This document shows, in pieces, positions 23,201 to 34,835 of a stretch of 64,000 nt of DNA. Numbering within the stretch: the stretch's first letter is position 1; each line of letters starts with the position of its first letter. Origin of the DNA: Cinnamomum chago (Eukaryota; Streptophyta; Magnoliopsida; Laurales; Lauraceae); contig CP142456.1 of the NCBI GenBank assembly GCA_038049695.1, positions 81,880,422-81,944,421 on the forward strand. The letters are read 5' to 3'. Both the position numbers and the translations under genes were made by a program. Below the pieces are notes generated by a model. The model had not been told where the DNA came from, ran no database searches, and was given only the letters and a program-made list of their open reading frames with translations.

Positions 23201-24830
23201 AAGGTAAGAAAAAAACCAGAATTGAGGCTTCTGGGCATAAAAAGTGATATTTTAGGAATTTTATCCTCTGCCTCTTCCAGATTAATTCCAGGCATCATCC
23301 ACTTTTCCCTCCTCCATCTCCTCATTTAACAACATTGCCATCAGTCAACCTCTACTACTATCTTTCCTGCCCCTTCAACAACCTAAGCAAAACCCCAAAG
23401 CAGAAAAGATAACTCCAGCATTTTCTGTCATGAAATACTTAGGTACTAACCAGTAAGTTCCATTTGCTTGGAATGAGGGCTCTGGTGCCATCCATTCATG
23501 TGTTTGAGATATATCCCAAAATTCTTACAAACTCTAAATTATTTCAAAGCAAACTGAAGTTTGTACTGCAGATGCATAAAGTTTGAGTATACTTGTGCCA
23601 TCTAAGGTCAGATAACAGGGGGAGCTAATAGGGAGGGGGATGTTCACATAGAAAGGTCCTTGTTTCGGACTTGAGATTGTCATGGACATTATTCCTTGCT
23701 TATTGTAAAAAATATAATGCATAGCATTGGCATTTAATCTATTTAATTCTAATAAATGTATCGGTATATATATTGAAATCTAGTTACTAAAAACAAATGT
23801 AATTTCTCATGTTCTCACATAGATTCAACTAGTTCTAATTGCAAGTTGCAACATGGGAAACAGGGTTATTCATTTATAAAAAACTTGAATGATCGCTTTT
23901 GCTTGATTCACAGAAAAGTTAGGTAAACAGCTCTTGTGGTTACAAACGAAGAACTCATTTATTTTGTTATATTTGTAGACAATTTTACAGTCAGTTTACA
24001 TGAGCTTATTGCATTCAAGAGTTTTTTTTTTTTTTTTTGTTTAAAATAAGTGTTATCCTGAACACCTACCACCTCACATGTTGTACGTACCCTCCCCTCC
24101 AGGTGTAGGACAAGCCCATAGTCCCAATGGGTTGACCCGCCAATGACCAAGCCATCTGTCTTGACCAAGCCTTTGGACCCATGCCATTCATTTTATGTTA
24201 TTTCTATATTATTTAGAGATTTTAATTATATGTAAGTTGTTTTAGTAGGATATTTTAATCCTGGTCATCAATGTGTTTAGATGGTCTAGATTAGTCCTAG
24301 GATTATTTACTTTTCTATATAATGATGTAAAGCATCTTTGGCTAATTAGTGATGGTTAATGAATAATAAAATTGAGTTTTCTTCGAGTTCTCCTCCTTGA
24401 GATCTCTAATGCCTCCTGCTTTGGAGTTTGGTGAGAGCCCAAGTCACTAACACCTCTGGATCAGAGTTCGGTGAAAGCCCAATTTCCCCTTATCTCTCCA
24501 TCTTCTATCCTCGCCAGCCCCGCATCTTCCCCTCCATCACCTTAGTTCTGCATTACCTCCAATGTCGTTATATGGGGCAAATGATTATTTTATATCAAGG
24601 TAAAGTCAGATGACTTGTTAGAAATAAGTACTAGTGGAAAAGGGAAATATCCAAACAGTGAATTGATAATGATGACACAAATTCCGGTGGCCAAACTGAC
24701 CATAGATCAAGACTTGGCTTCTTGACTTAAATTAAAAATGCTTTCCGACATTGCATCTCTAAGAAACTATCAATATGCATTTGCCACTTGGCTATTTCAA
24801 AGATCATTCTTTGTTGTCATGGTCTGTCAC
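23201..24830. other. Intergenic, probably decayed Copia sequence
   Basis: No readable domain. A T-run at 24021-24039 followed by a pyrimidine/GC-mixed segment to about 24180 may be a minus-strand retroposon tail. Confidence 0.35.
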
Positions 24831-24834
24831 CAGT

Positions 24835-25480
24835 AACGCTCTCATTATATAACAAGAATCTCATGCCTGGTATGAAAAGTTCAAATCCGCCATTTCTCAG
24901 ATGGATAAACTCTAAGCAACTTTGATCACTCAATGTCCATATGCATACTGTCCAATTGAGTCCACTTCTTTCTTGTCTATGTCAACAACATTCTTATTTC
25001 AGGAAGTGATGATTACTCTAGCATTAGACAACTGAAAAGCGCTCTTAAGTCCTCAGTTGAGATGAAAGATTTGGGGAAGGTAACTTCTTAAGCTTCTAGT
25101 CAATATTTTCTGAAATGGAATGAATGCCTATCATCCGACGGAGTCAACATCTAACTTGGCAATGTCAAGGACATTCTTAGTTTAGGAAGTGATTACTCTG
25201 CAATTAACAAGTGAATAACTTCCCCAAGTTCTCTGTCAAGATGAAAGATTTGGGGAAAATAACCCCTCAGTCTTTCTTTTTTTTTTTATCAGTAAATTAC
25301 TCAGTCTTAAAATTCAAGCTTCTGGTTTTGAGGGTATTTATTCACAAAACAAGATGTACACTGGATAAGAAACCACTTTCATAGCAAAATCAAGATGTTG
25401 CAGTTGCTGATCTACTGAATTATTTGACTGTGAAACATTGTTATAATGAAGACGAGCCCATATGATCCTTTCACCACATT
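24835..25480 (+). pseudogene. Copia reverse transcriptase remnant
   Basis: Frames read SHAWYEKFKSAI, then LVYVNNILISGSDDYSSIRQ (family YVDD changed to YVNN) and LKSALKSSVEMKDLGK, all matching the Copia RT core. From about 25140 a second, poorer copy of the YVDD-to-KDLGK stretch follows, then ASGFEGIYSQNKMY. Several stops; dead. Confidence 0.7.
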
Positions 25481-26034
25481 GTTATGATCAAGCTTTTTAC
25501 CTCTTCCCTCATAGTCATCTCTCTCCCCGTCCCTCGTTCCCTTGACCCCCCTAAATCTGAGCCATATAGAATACGAGTCGTTTAGGGCTCAGGTTTTTCC
25601 AATTCACATGAAAATTAGTATGGTTTGGGTCAAAGGAAGGTCGATGCGGGTCAATTCGGATTGACTCACACCATTGTTGGTTTGGTTGGGTTGGTTTAGT
25701 TGAGGATATCTTACCCGATTCAAAAAAAGAAAAAAGATTTGATATGGGTTGGGCCCCAAGGTGGGGGCACTACCTGTTGATCAGACCCCATTTTGACTCG
25801 ACCCTACCCATTTACCACCTCTGGTAAAGGGTAAATGGGGGACCCAACCCAACCTATTAAAATTGGGTTTGATATTGGTCTTTTCCTTTTGGTTTGGGCA
25901 GATACTAGTTTATAAATTCTGATTTGATTTAGAGTTCTGGTTAATTTTGTACCTCACTCTACTTATTTTCACAATCTTATAGAGTATGACACAACGTGAA
26001 ATTTCTTGTTTGGATAGTGGTGTGAATCAGATCA
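25481..26034. other. Intergenic with a hAT-like fragment
   Basis: Sequence near 25590-25825 is rich in GGGTTGGTTTGGG-type motifs and ends CCATTTACCACCTCTGG, resembling an inverted hAT end. No left terminus or duplication was identified. Confidence 0.35.
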
Positions 26035-27100
26035 TATCTGTCCCTAAGAAGGGGCAGTGCTCCGGGCCCAAATGGTTTCCCTGGCTTTTTTTTTCTCTTT
26101 CTTATTGGGACGTTGTGGGCAACTTTGTAGTTGCGTCCATTGGAAATATTTTCAATCATAAGACTCCTCAGGGCGTTTAATGCCTTCTTTCTAAACCTCA
26201 TTCCCAAATCAACAGGCTCGGATTGCAGACTTAAGCCTCCCACTTAGTTTCCATTCCCCCATTCTGAGCAGCCTTTGTAAAAAAACGGATCCATCCATGA
26301 GCACGACTCTTTCCCACAAGCTTTGCAAAAGATTGAAGTCCAGGATGGTTGGTGTTAATACCCAGTATCACCAAAAGCTCGAGCTATTAGTGAGCGGCAT
26401 AACAATTCATATCAGCTCCCCCACCTCCCCTCAGCGAAGAGGAAACCGTTCGAATTCCAAACCCAACAGACCGAACATACAGACCAGACGAACATATGGA
26501 GGTAACATGCCTCCCAAGGGTTTCAAACTCGTGATCTTTGCTCTGAAATCATGTTAATAGCCAGTAATACCGAAAACTCGAGCTATTAGTGAATGACACA
26601 ACAATTTATATCAACGGTTGGGAGCTCAATTTGTTTGAAGTTGGACATATCCACAACTTTTGATAAATTGGTTTTTCCTCTTCCAAGCTTTGAAGAGTTT
26701 TGACTTTTCGGATATTTGGATTCAGTGTTATGAAAGAATCTATTTGCTCTTCTACAGGATCGGTGTTGGTCAACAAAGAAACCTCCGACTTTCTCCACCT
26801 CTAAGTGTGGGTTGAGACAAGGAGATCCTCTCTCCTTATCTTTTCATTTTGGTAAAAGAGGGTCTAAGTCTGAATCTCATACATCTTGTAAATACTAGTA
26901 AAACTACTCCAATATCCAAATGTAATTGTATCATAGCTATATGTCACCTATTTTTTTGCAGATGATTTTATTCTCTTCCTTAGAGTGCAACTTGAAAGCT
27001 TAACAGCTCTCAAATCCATGTTGGTTTCTTACCAAGAAGCGTTGGCTCAGAATATGAAATTGTCCAAAAGCAATATCTTCTTTGGATACCGCAGCGTCAG
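26035..27100 (+). pseudogene. L1-type LINE ORF2 (reverse transcriptase) remnant
   Basis: Frames in order: APGPNGFPWLFFSLSYWDVV (family SPGPDGFP), LRQGDPLS after about 26812, FADDFILF near 26957, and LKSMLVSYQEALAQNMKLSK with SNIFFG. These are the RT blocks of plant L1 elements in correct order. A TRIM lies in the middle (26353-26613). Stops and frameshifts show it is dead. Confidence 0.8.
26353..26613 (-). mobile_element. TRIM/SMART-like mini LTR retrotransposon
   Basis: Two direct repeats of about 62 bp (26353-26414 and 26552-26613; TGTTAATA...ATATCA) bracket about 137 bp. On the minus strand the first LTR (TGATATAAATTG...TTAACA) is followed by TGATTTCAGAGC, close to the tRNA-Met primer site TGGTATCAGAGC. 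GGTTG lies just outside both ends (26347-26351, 26616-26620), a likely 5-bp target duplication if the ends extend by one or two bases. Confidence 0.75.
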
Positions 27101-27174
27101 AGCAAGAGCGAAACCAAAAACAAAAATCCTTTAACATCCAATCATGCTGTTTTCCTATGCAAGCTGATGACCCA

Positions 27175-27325
27175 CAAAAGGTAAGGGGTTGGTCGAAGAG
27201 AACATCAATGGTAGTTGTAATGATATAACATCTGAAAAAGTGCAACTTATTCGAGGATTTGGCTCGAGATAGATTGGAATGGAGAAATATAATTATGCAA
27301 CCGACACCAACGTAGTTGGCACAAT
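27175..27325 (+). mobile_element. RTE LINE 3'-end fragment
   Basis: It encodes a degraded version of the RTE C-terminus (RPKRTSMVVVMI, then LFEDLARDRLEWRN) and ends ACACCAACGTAGTTGGCAC, equivalent to the other copies' 3' ends. Confidence 0.7.
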
Positions 27326-28605
27326 GTTTTAATGAATGAACCAATCTTATAGTTTTCCCTCCCTCCAAACATCTTGGTGACCCCTTCTTCCAAGGAAGAC
27401 CAAGTAAGGACCCCCCCCCAAAAAAAAAAAAAAAAAACCCACCCTCTTTTGTCTCCTCCCCCCCTCTTGATTCCATTATAAGGTACCTCTCGGATTGAAA
27501 AAAAAACCTCCCCTATACTTTATTTGAATTTGTCAAATGGTGCAAATCTGTCCCCTGGATTCCATTGTAGAAACATTTGTGAAGAAATAAGCCTCATGGA
27601 CAAGGAATTATTTATGTTTGAAAGAAAAAAACCATGCCTCCAAAAGCAACACTAGCCAACTTTCGAGCTTAATATCTTTCATAGTCAAAATTTCATTCAA
27701 GATAACACAAAAACTAGAGAGAATCAAAGTAGACTTCCTGCCACAAGGAAAAAGGATCAAGGAAAGTGCATCTTCCACATGGGAAGAGATGACCAAGAGT
27801 AAAAAAAGACATTCCAGTTGGCTAAAAATTAAGAAGAAAAATTAAATTCTTTTGAGTGAATCGAAATGGATATCATAGCCACTATGACAACATGTTATTG
27901 TTGTCTTTTGTTTCTTTTTGTTGTTGTGGGGTGGGGGACAAGTTAGTGCTACAACCAGCCCCTCCCCTCTTTCCCTTCCCTAAAAGAAAAGCCCCCATAA
28001 CAACCAATAGAAAAAGGAAGAAAGGCAAGGAAAAAGAAAAGGAAGGTTTGGTGATAAGTGAGCTATTGGTTGAGAGTCAGGTTCTATGATGTATGCGTGG
28101 GAGAAAGCCCTCTTAAGTTGTAGGGGTGAGAGATAAACATGCATGTGAGGGTCAATGTTCTGAGTGGTAGAGAGGTAAACAGTTTGGAGTCTTGTGTTTA
28201 GAAGAAATTTGTCAAATTCAGAGTCACTAGAATATGAGAGTCTCTCTTGTCTTCTAGTAATGGTTACGCCGATTCATAATTAAATCACACTGCTAAGAGC
28301 TTTGGCCATCTGTAAAGGATGCCCTGGTGGCCACATTGGTGTGGAAAAATAATCTAGCTTTCCCACCAACAAGTTGAAGGATTTCATTGAATAGCTGTTG
28401 TAGGAAGGTGCTTGCGAAAAATAATATAGTGAGGAAAATTGTTGTTAGAATCAATAATCTAATGGCACAAGGAATTGTTGTACCCTTTACCTTAAAAGTA
28501 TTGAGGGTAGTGTCCATGTCAATTGCCCAACTTGTTAGGGACATGTATAATGTATGTCGATCCATGAGTTCGACTCACTTGTAAAGCCAAAAAAAAAAAT
28601 TTAGG
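27326..28605. other. Intergenic, no gene seen
   Basis: A C-run followed by an A-run (27410-27437) and several A-rich tracts are present. Open frames here lack family resemblance. Confidence 0.45.
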
Positions 28606-29845
28606 AGAGGAGGAAAAATCTACATACGGTCTTCATGGATCTAGAAAAGGCTTACGATAGAGTACCTAGAGATTCAAATGAAAGGAATATTTGAAGATGT
28701 TATATTGAAATAATTAAAGATATGTATGAAAGAACAGTCATGAGTGTGAAAACTACCTATTAGGAGACAAATGAGCTCCCAATGACCATATATTTGCCGC
28801 ATGGTTTGCACTGATTATGGACAAGTTAAATACTTATATTCAAGAGGAGGTACATTGGTGTATATTGTTTGCTGATGATATAGTATTGGTAGATGAATCA
28901 AGACGTGTGCATTCAAAACTTGAGAGATGGAGGGAGGCTTTAGAATCCGAAGGCTTTAAGATAAGCCGTACAGAGATAGAATATATGGATTGCAACTTCA
29001 ATGAGCATATACAAAGAGTTGAAACTATTGTGGGAATTGAAGACCAAGAGATACCACAAAGAGTTTCTTTACGCTAACTTGGCTCCATAATTAATAAGAA
29101 TGGGGAGATCAATGAAGATGTCGAACATATGATAAAAGCAGGATGCTCGAAGTGGAGACTTCATTCTAGAGTGCTTTATGAGAATGCCAACAAAAGTAAA
29201 GGGAAATTTTTACAAGACATTAGTTAGACGATTTATGCCCTATGGAGCAGAATATTGGCCAATCAAGAAGTAACATATGCACAAAATGGATGTAACAGAA
29301 ATGAGAATGTTGAGGTAAATGTATGGTAAAAATAGGAAGGATAAAATTAAAAATAAATGCCTTCGAGATCATTTAGGGGTAGCATCAATAGGGGATAAAA
29401 TTAGAGAAACACATTTGATATGGTTTTGTTGTAAGCTTGATATACATTGTTACACCGTTCTCTATTAGCTTAAGCTTTTAGAGTAAGTGGTTGTCAATAT
29501 GGTATTAGAGCAATTGGTCAAGTGTTCGAACCCTTGAACTGTTGTGTATTCTCCCAAGAAGGGTGTGATTTCTGTGCAGAGCCCTTATATTCTCCCATGG
29601 AAGAGTAAGCGGTTGTCAATAGGTTTGAGCATGTCCAAAGCAAGGTGGCAACGGCAACGATAAGGAAAATTTTGGCTATGTAGGTTAATGGCCCACCCAG
29701 GTGGAGGGGTAGGTTGAAAAGAACTTGGATGGAGGTAGTAAAAATATATCTAAAGAAGCTAAACTTATTTGAGGATTTGCTTAAGATAGATCGAAACAGA
29801 GAAACAATTTTCATGTAGGCAACCCTAACATTGTCGGGAAAAGGC

Positions 29846-29876
<31 letters not shown>
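28606..29876 (+). mobile_element. RTE-clade LINE, 5'-truncated, with (GAT)n tail and nested TRIM
   Basis: RT blocks are legible: TVFMDLEKAYDRVPRDS near 28625, MYERTVMSVKTTY near 28720, and CILFADDIVLVDESR at about 28858-28902, which carries the catalytic FADD. The C-terminal region follows, interrupted at 29427-29621 by a TRIM, then resumes (KRTWMEVVKIYLKKLNLFED) and ends in a (GAT)n tail at about 29841-29876. Frameshifts make it non-functional. Confidence 0.9.
29427..29621 (+). mobile_element. Miniature LTR element (TRIM-like)
   Basis: Flanked by 5-bp duplications GGTTT (29422-29426, 29622-29626) inside the RTE. A 73-bp LTR-like start (TGTTGTAAGC...TTGTCAATA, 29427-29499) is followed at once by TGGTATTAGAGC, close to the tRNA-Met primer site. 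The last 20 bp (29602-29621) repeat the LTR end, so the 3' LTR is largely deleted. Confidence 0.75.
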
Positions 29877-29878
<2 letters not shown>

Positions 29879-30146
29879 AAATCGAGAAAAGAGAAAACCA
29901 AAATTTCCTTCATTATGATTTCCGGAAGTACTTGATTGGCTTTCCTCCAGCTATGTGGATGGACAAGGCGTTTGGGACTATGATACCCAAATACCCGGTA
30001 CATGCCAGGCGTATCCATGTAAGACGATGTGACACTCGTATCGGTACTAGATACTGCATCGATATTACTAGGGTACTAGTTTAGCATATACTAATTACCA
30101 AGTCCATTATTTTGTTTTTTGTTTTATTTTTGAATGGTGAAGAATT

Positions 30147-32764
30147 GGTATAGATGCTCAAGGACTAAATGGTGGAACTTGAAAGGTAATAAGCAACTGA
30201 CATTAAGGGAAAGAGTACTTGAGGAAGACGTTTGGGCGGGAAATAAAAGTGTAAATAATATGTGGGATAAGGTAGCAGAGTGTATTAGGAGGGTAGGGAA
30301 AAAAGTCTTAGAAGAATCCAAAGGGGGTGCTCCGGCATAGAAAGAGGCATGGTGGTTGAGCGAGGCCGTCCAAGACAAGATAAGAGTTAAAAGAGAGTGC
30401 TTTAAAACTTAACAAAAGGATCGAAATGAAGCGAACTTGGAGAGGTATAAAGAAGAAAAAAGAGAAGCCAAAAAGGCAGTTGGTGAGGCCAAGGCAAAGG
30501 CATTTGACGAGCTATATTGGTGACTTGACACTAAGGAAGGCGAAAAAGAGATATTCAAGCTTGCTAAAGCCAGAGATAGGTGGACCAATGACTTAAATCA
30601 AGTTAAATGCATTAAGGATGAGGATAAAAAGGTATTAGTAAAGGAAGAGGAGATAAAGGAGCGTTGGAAGAGCTACTTCTATAAGTTATTTAACGAAAGC
30701 AGTAGTAGTGACATACAATTGGGGCAGCTTACCATTTCTAGGGAAGAATCGAATCATATGTTCTATAGGAGAATCAGTAGGGAAGAAGTTAAAGAAGTAT
30801 TGAAAATGACGAAGAATGAGAAAGTGGTTGGGCCAGATGATATCCCTATTGAGGTCTGGAGGTGCTTAGGGGAGGATGGCATAAGTTGGTTGACAAAACT
30901 TTTTAATGTAGTGCTAAAGAGTAATAAGTGCCTGATGCATGGAGGAAAAGTATTCTTATACCCATATACAAGAACAAAGGAGATATTCAGAACTGTGTGA
31001 ACTACCGTGGGATTAAATTGATGAGTCATACGATGAAATTATGGGAGAGAGTTATTGAGAAAAGACTAAGAAAAACAACAAACGTTTCAAAGAATCAATT
31101 TGGTTTCAAGCCTGCGAGATCAACCATGGAGGCTATCTTTCTCCTGAGAAGGTTAATGGAACAGTATAAAGAAAGTCAGAGAGATTTACATATGGTGTTC
31201 ATTGACTTGAAGAAGGCCTATGACCGGGTTCCTAGGGAGATTCTATGAAGAGTACCGGAAAAGAAAAGAGTGTGTCGTATATATTAAGGCAATAAAGGAT
31301 ATATATGATAGAGTCGTGAAATCTATAAGAACGACTGACGGAGAGATTAAAGAGTTTTCTATCACAATTGGACTACACCAAAACTCAGCGTTAAGCCCGT
31401 ACTTATTTGTCCTAGTTATGGATGAGATTACAAGACATATTCAGGATGAGGTGCCGTAGTATATGTTATTTGCAGATGACATTGTTTTAGTGGATGACAC
31501 GAGAGAAGGAGTGAATGCTAAGTTAGAATTGTGACGGAAAACACTAGAGACAAGGGTTTAGGCTAAGTCGATGCAAGACGGAATATATGGAATACAAGTT
31601 TAGTCAAAGTAGGACACCTGGTAACATAGAACTAAGTTTGGGCACACAAAAGATTGTAGAGAAAGAAAACTTTAGGTACATTGGATCTATGGTGCAACAG
31701 GATGGAGAGATTGATAATGATTAGGGGTATAAAAAAAACCCGAAAAACCGTCTAACCGAACCGCGGTTAATAACCGTATTTCACGGTTCGGTTACGGTTA
31801 CGGTTAATGAAATAAAAAAACCGCAAGGTTCGGTTCGGTTACGGTTTTCCGTAATAATTCACAGTTATTAACCGAACCGAACCGTATCATACGGTTCGGT
31901 TAACCGTATGCGGTTAACCGTATCGTTTACAAATAAAAGAAAAAATAAAGGAGTTGAATGAAATATTTCTTACCTTATTTAATTGCTCATTATGTGTCAT
32001 TTTACCTTCAATCATTCACATTTATCCCCTTATATGAGAAAGGCATTCCACGGTTATTAACCGTAACCGAACCATTTAATACGGTTAACCGCGGTTACGG
32101 TTTTTCATGGTTTTTGTGGATACGGTTACAGTTTTTAAATACAGAAAACCGCGGTTACGGTTCGGTTAACGGTTTTCCCAAATTAACCGGTTAACCGAAC
32201 CGTTACACCCCTAATAATGATGTAAGTCACAGGATTCAGGCCAGGTGGACCAAATGGAGGAGTGCTTCGAGGGTCTTGTGTGATCGGAAAGTCCCCCTTA
32301 AGGTTAAAGGAAAGTATTATAAGGTGGCGGTACGTCTAGTGTTGTTATATGGATCAGAGTGTTGGGCAGTAAAGCATAATCATATTAAGAAGATGGAAGT
32401 TGCAGAGATGAGAATGCTAAGATGGATGTGCGGGATCACAAGGAGAGATAGGATTAGAAATGATGAGACTATGGGCAAAGTAGGAATAGCACCGATTGAA
32501 GATAAAATGAGAGAAAATCGACTAAGATGGTTCGACCATGTTAGAAGGCGTCCAACGGAAGCACCTGTTAAAAGGTGTGATAGCATGAAGATCGCCAGGA
32601 GTAGGAGAGGAGAAGGAGACCCAAGAGAAGTTGGAAAGAAACTATTAAACATGACCTTGCCTACATGGATCTAACGGAGGATATGACCCTAAACAGATTT
32701 GATTGGCGTTGTCAAATCCATATAGCCGACCCTACCTAGTGGAAAAATATTTGGTTTGGTTTAG
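30147..32764 (+). mobile_element. RTE-clade LINE with 18-bp target duplication
   Basis: Bounded by the exact duplication TTTGAATGGTGAAGAATT (30129-30146, 32765-32782). Frames include the pre-RT region (KWWNLKGNKQ), RT blocks VVGPDDIPIEVWR, MPDAWRKSILIPIYKNKGDI, KNQFGFKPARSTMEAI, VFIDLKKAYDRVPREI, a FADD box at 31469-31480, and a long C-terminal stretch (32276-32674; GSECWAVKHNHI, MLRWMCGITRRDRI, RWFDHVRRRPTEAPV). The endonuclease domain is missing, so the copy is 5'-truncated. The 3' end is GGTTTGGTTTAG rather than (GAT)n, hinting at a second subfamily. Several frameshifts and a hAT insertion (31722-32213). Confidence 0.93.
31722..32213. mobile_element. hAT-type MITE rich in CGGTTAACCG
   Basis: Termini TAGGGGTATAAA and its near inverse GTTACACCCCTA are flanked by identical 8-bp copies of ATAATGAT (31714-31721, 32214-32221). 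The 492 bp are filled with CGGTTCGGTTACGG and AACCGAACCG motifs on both strands. It interrupts the RTE coding region cleanly. Confidence 0.92.
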
Positions 32765-32984
32765 TTTGAATGGTGAAGAATTTAGTTTTCTACTTTTCTT
32801 ACCTTTCAACATTAAAAGTTTTTAAAAAGGAATGTAAACAATAATAATTACATGATTTCAAAAATGTTTTAAAATAAAATTTTGGACAGATGTATCCATA
32901 CCCAAGTCCTAGATTTCTGATGCTTAGTCATATTGTTGATCCACGTATTTGTGTCCGTATCCATATCTATATCTAGGCATCATA

Positions 32985-34269
32985 GGTATGGGGTCAAGAC
33001 TGTTGGTCTTTCTATCTTAGTAAGCAAACCTTTTGAAAAAAGGGTGAATCTTATGGTGAGTGTGTTGGGAAAGAACTAGAACAGTAAGCTTTTTTAAACA
33101 AGGAGAGACCAATTCAAGACATTATTGACCGCATGAAGGTGAGTAGTTTGCTTCATATGCAAGAGTAGGATTTCAATGGTTTCTCAATCACAAAGCATTT
33201 AGAGTGGAAGTGATTTCTGGGTTTTTTTAGAGACAGTGGTAACTGAACGATGAACATTATCGCCAGCTGGTGTGTGGAAAATCAAAATGAAAGGAGTGGC
33301 TAGTGGGCAAACCTATACCAACAAGTGTGATTGTGAAGAGACAAATGGGCCGAACCCAACAAAGAGTGTTCAATTATACTATTGTATAGTTACCTAGTCT
33401 CTAGCATATACCTATCTACAGCATTTATAGACACATGTACCTTATCTAGCATTTGTACTACACTATATAAACAGATCCTCATGTGACACAAATAAATGAT
33501 ACATGAAGTTTTGCTCCTTTTTACACATGTCTGAGATATTAGTTGAAGAGAAAGCCCACCTTCTTAACTTGTTAGTTGTCGACGCCTTCTGTGCCATAAC
33601 AAGCCAACTGAAAGCCCACTCAAGGGAGAGTAAGACTAAACGAAATACAAGAGCAAGGAGGATATGTGACTAAAGATTCCACTAGAATGCTGCATGAAGG
33701 CTTCAAGAATAACACCCCTCAAAAGGATTCAACTTTCAAATGCAAAAAAGCCAACTTTCAAATGCAGAAAATTCAACTATTAGTAGCATAAAAACACCTT
33801 ACAAAAGCTACATTCAACAAAGATGCATACTCTCGACTCCTCAACATGACTCTTCTGAGAGACAACTCTTAAGAAATACTATTACCCGAGACAATTTTAT
33901 AATATCTAATAGATGACTATTTAACCCACACAATCATATAAACAAAATCTAACTCTATCCCCCGCCCCAATTCTAACACCCATCCCTTGTAACCACGGCC
34001 CCCACTAGGATACAAATCGAAGACACATCCCCCAAGGAAGAAATAGTACCCCAACAATAAGGTACACCTAGGGACTCTTCTAGGAAACCAACCTCACAAT
34101 CCTCAATTCCTCACCATATTTAGCAACGACAACTCTCCCCCATGAGGTCTTTCATTCTTCCCCATATCTCCACCACCATCCAAGTGAACGACCAAACCAG
34201 TTGAAGATTTCTCCTTCACCACCTCACACTGCTTCATTAAATGCTACTTTTCTCACTAATCCCTCCGAT
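32985..34269. other. Intergenic, probably includes decayed L1
   Basis: No gene is seen. The part after about 33960 may be downstream L1 sequence on the minus strand, but no block is readable. Confidence 0.35.
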
Positions 34270-34835
34270 AAAAGTCATTCTCAATGCAATCCAATCTTTG
34301 TACCATCACCCCTACTAGCATCTTTTACTGAGACATGTAGTAAAATAGAAGGTTTGACAAGGAAATTCTAATAAGTGGGGAGAAAAGGTTAGGTATTGTT
34401 TCTTCCACAAGGAAAGTTCCTTTTGAAACCTTTCAACAAGAAGATCCGACGCTTTCTTTTTTTCAGATCTAAGGTTTGCACCAGTTGACAGCCCTACATA
34501 TTTAGTAGGAAGCCTACGAGCTCCGTAATCCAACCTATCAGCCAAATCATAAGTAAACTCCTCAAAACACCTCATCCCACCAACAAACTTCTAGAAATTT
34601 TGATAAGCCTTGAGACTAACTCGAAGCAACATAGAATTCTCTTTAAATTAACATCATCTTTCCATCCCATGGAACTATATAAAATTGTATCACCTACAAA
34701 CTAAAGATGAGATATTATCTCCCCATCTTGAACTATTTGGAAGCATCCAATAAGCCCAAGCTCACTGGCCTCAACCCAAAACTTTTGCAATAATGATTAA
34801 CAAAAATAGTGATAGAGGATGATCTTCTTGCCTAA
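34270..34835 (-). pseudogene. L1-type LINE ORF2 remnant (RT palm and connection)
   Basis: Minus-strand frames read LPTKYVGLSTGANLRS with ERFQKELSLWKKQYLTFSPH, the classic L1 motif LP.KYLGLPLG...W....ERF.K.L..WK. Upstream on the same strand come degraded FADD-region sequence (VGDTILYS) and CFELVSRLIKIS. It stops abruptly at 34835, where an RTE copy begins in the other orientation. Confidence 0.75.

Larger units (their letters stand above)
29979..32984. mobile_element. TIR element (same family as 55274-55725), split by a LINE
   Basis: Left end TATGATACCCAAATAC and right end CTAGGCATCATA are inverted repeats and resemble the ends of 55274-55725; internal pieces such as TTTAGCATAT, CCAAGTCCATT and GTGTCCGTAT are shared. 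The RTE at 30147-32764 sits inside. The flanking 9-mers match only partly, so the target duplication is uncertain. Confidence 0.6.

Noticed and set aside
27000..27476. 158-codon open frame on the minus strand
   Set aside because: It lies antisense to the L1 and RTE remnants and ends in a homopolymer (poly-Phe) run.
29518..30018. 166-codon open frame on the minus strand
   Set aside because: It is antisense to the RTE 3' end and its GAT tail (a poly-Ser run results), so it is a shadow of the LINE.
30719..32674. Apparent host genes with RT-like and C-terminal domains
   Set aside because: All frames belong to one RTE LINE with an 18-bp target duplication, frameshifts and a hAT insertion; not host genes.
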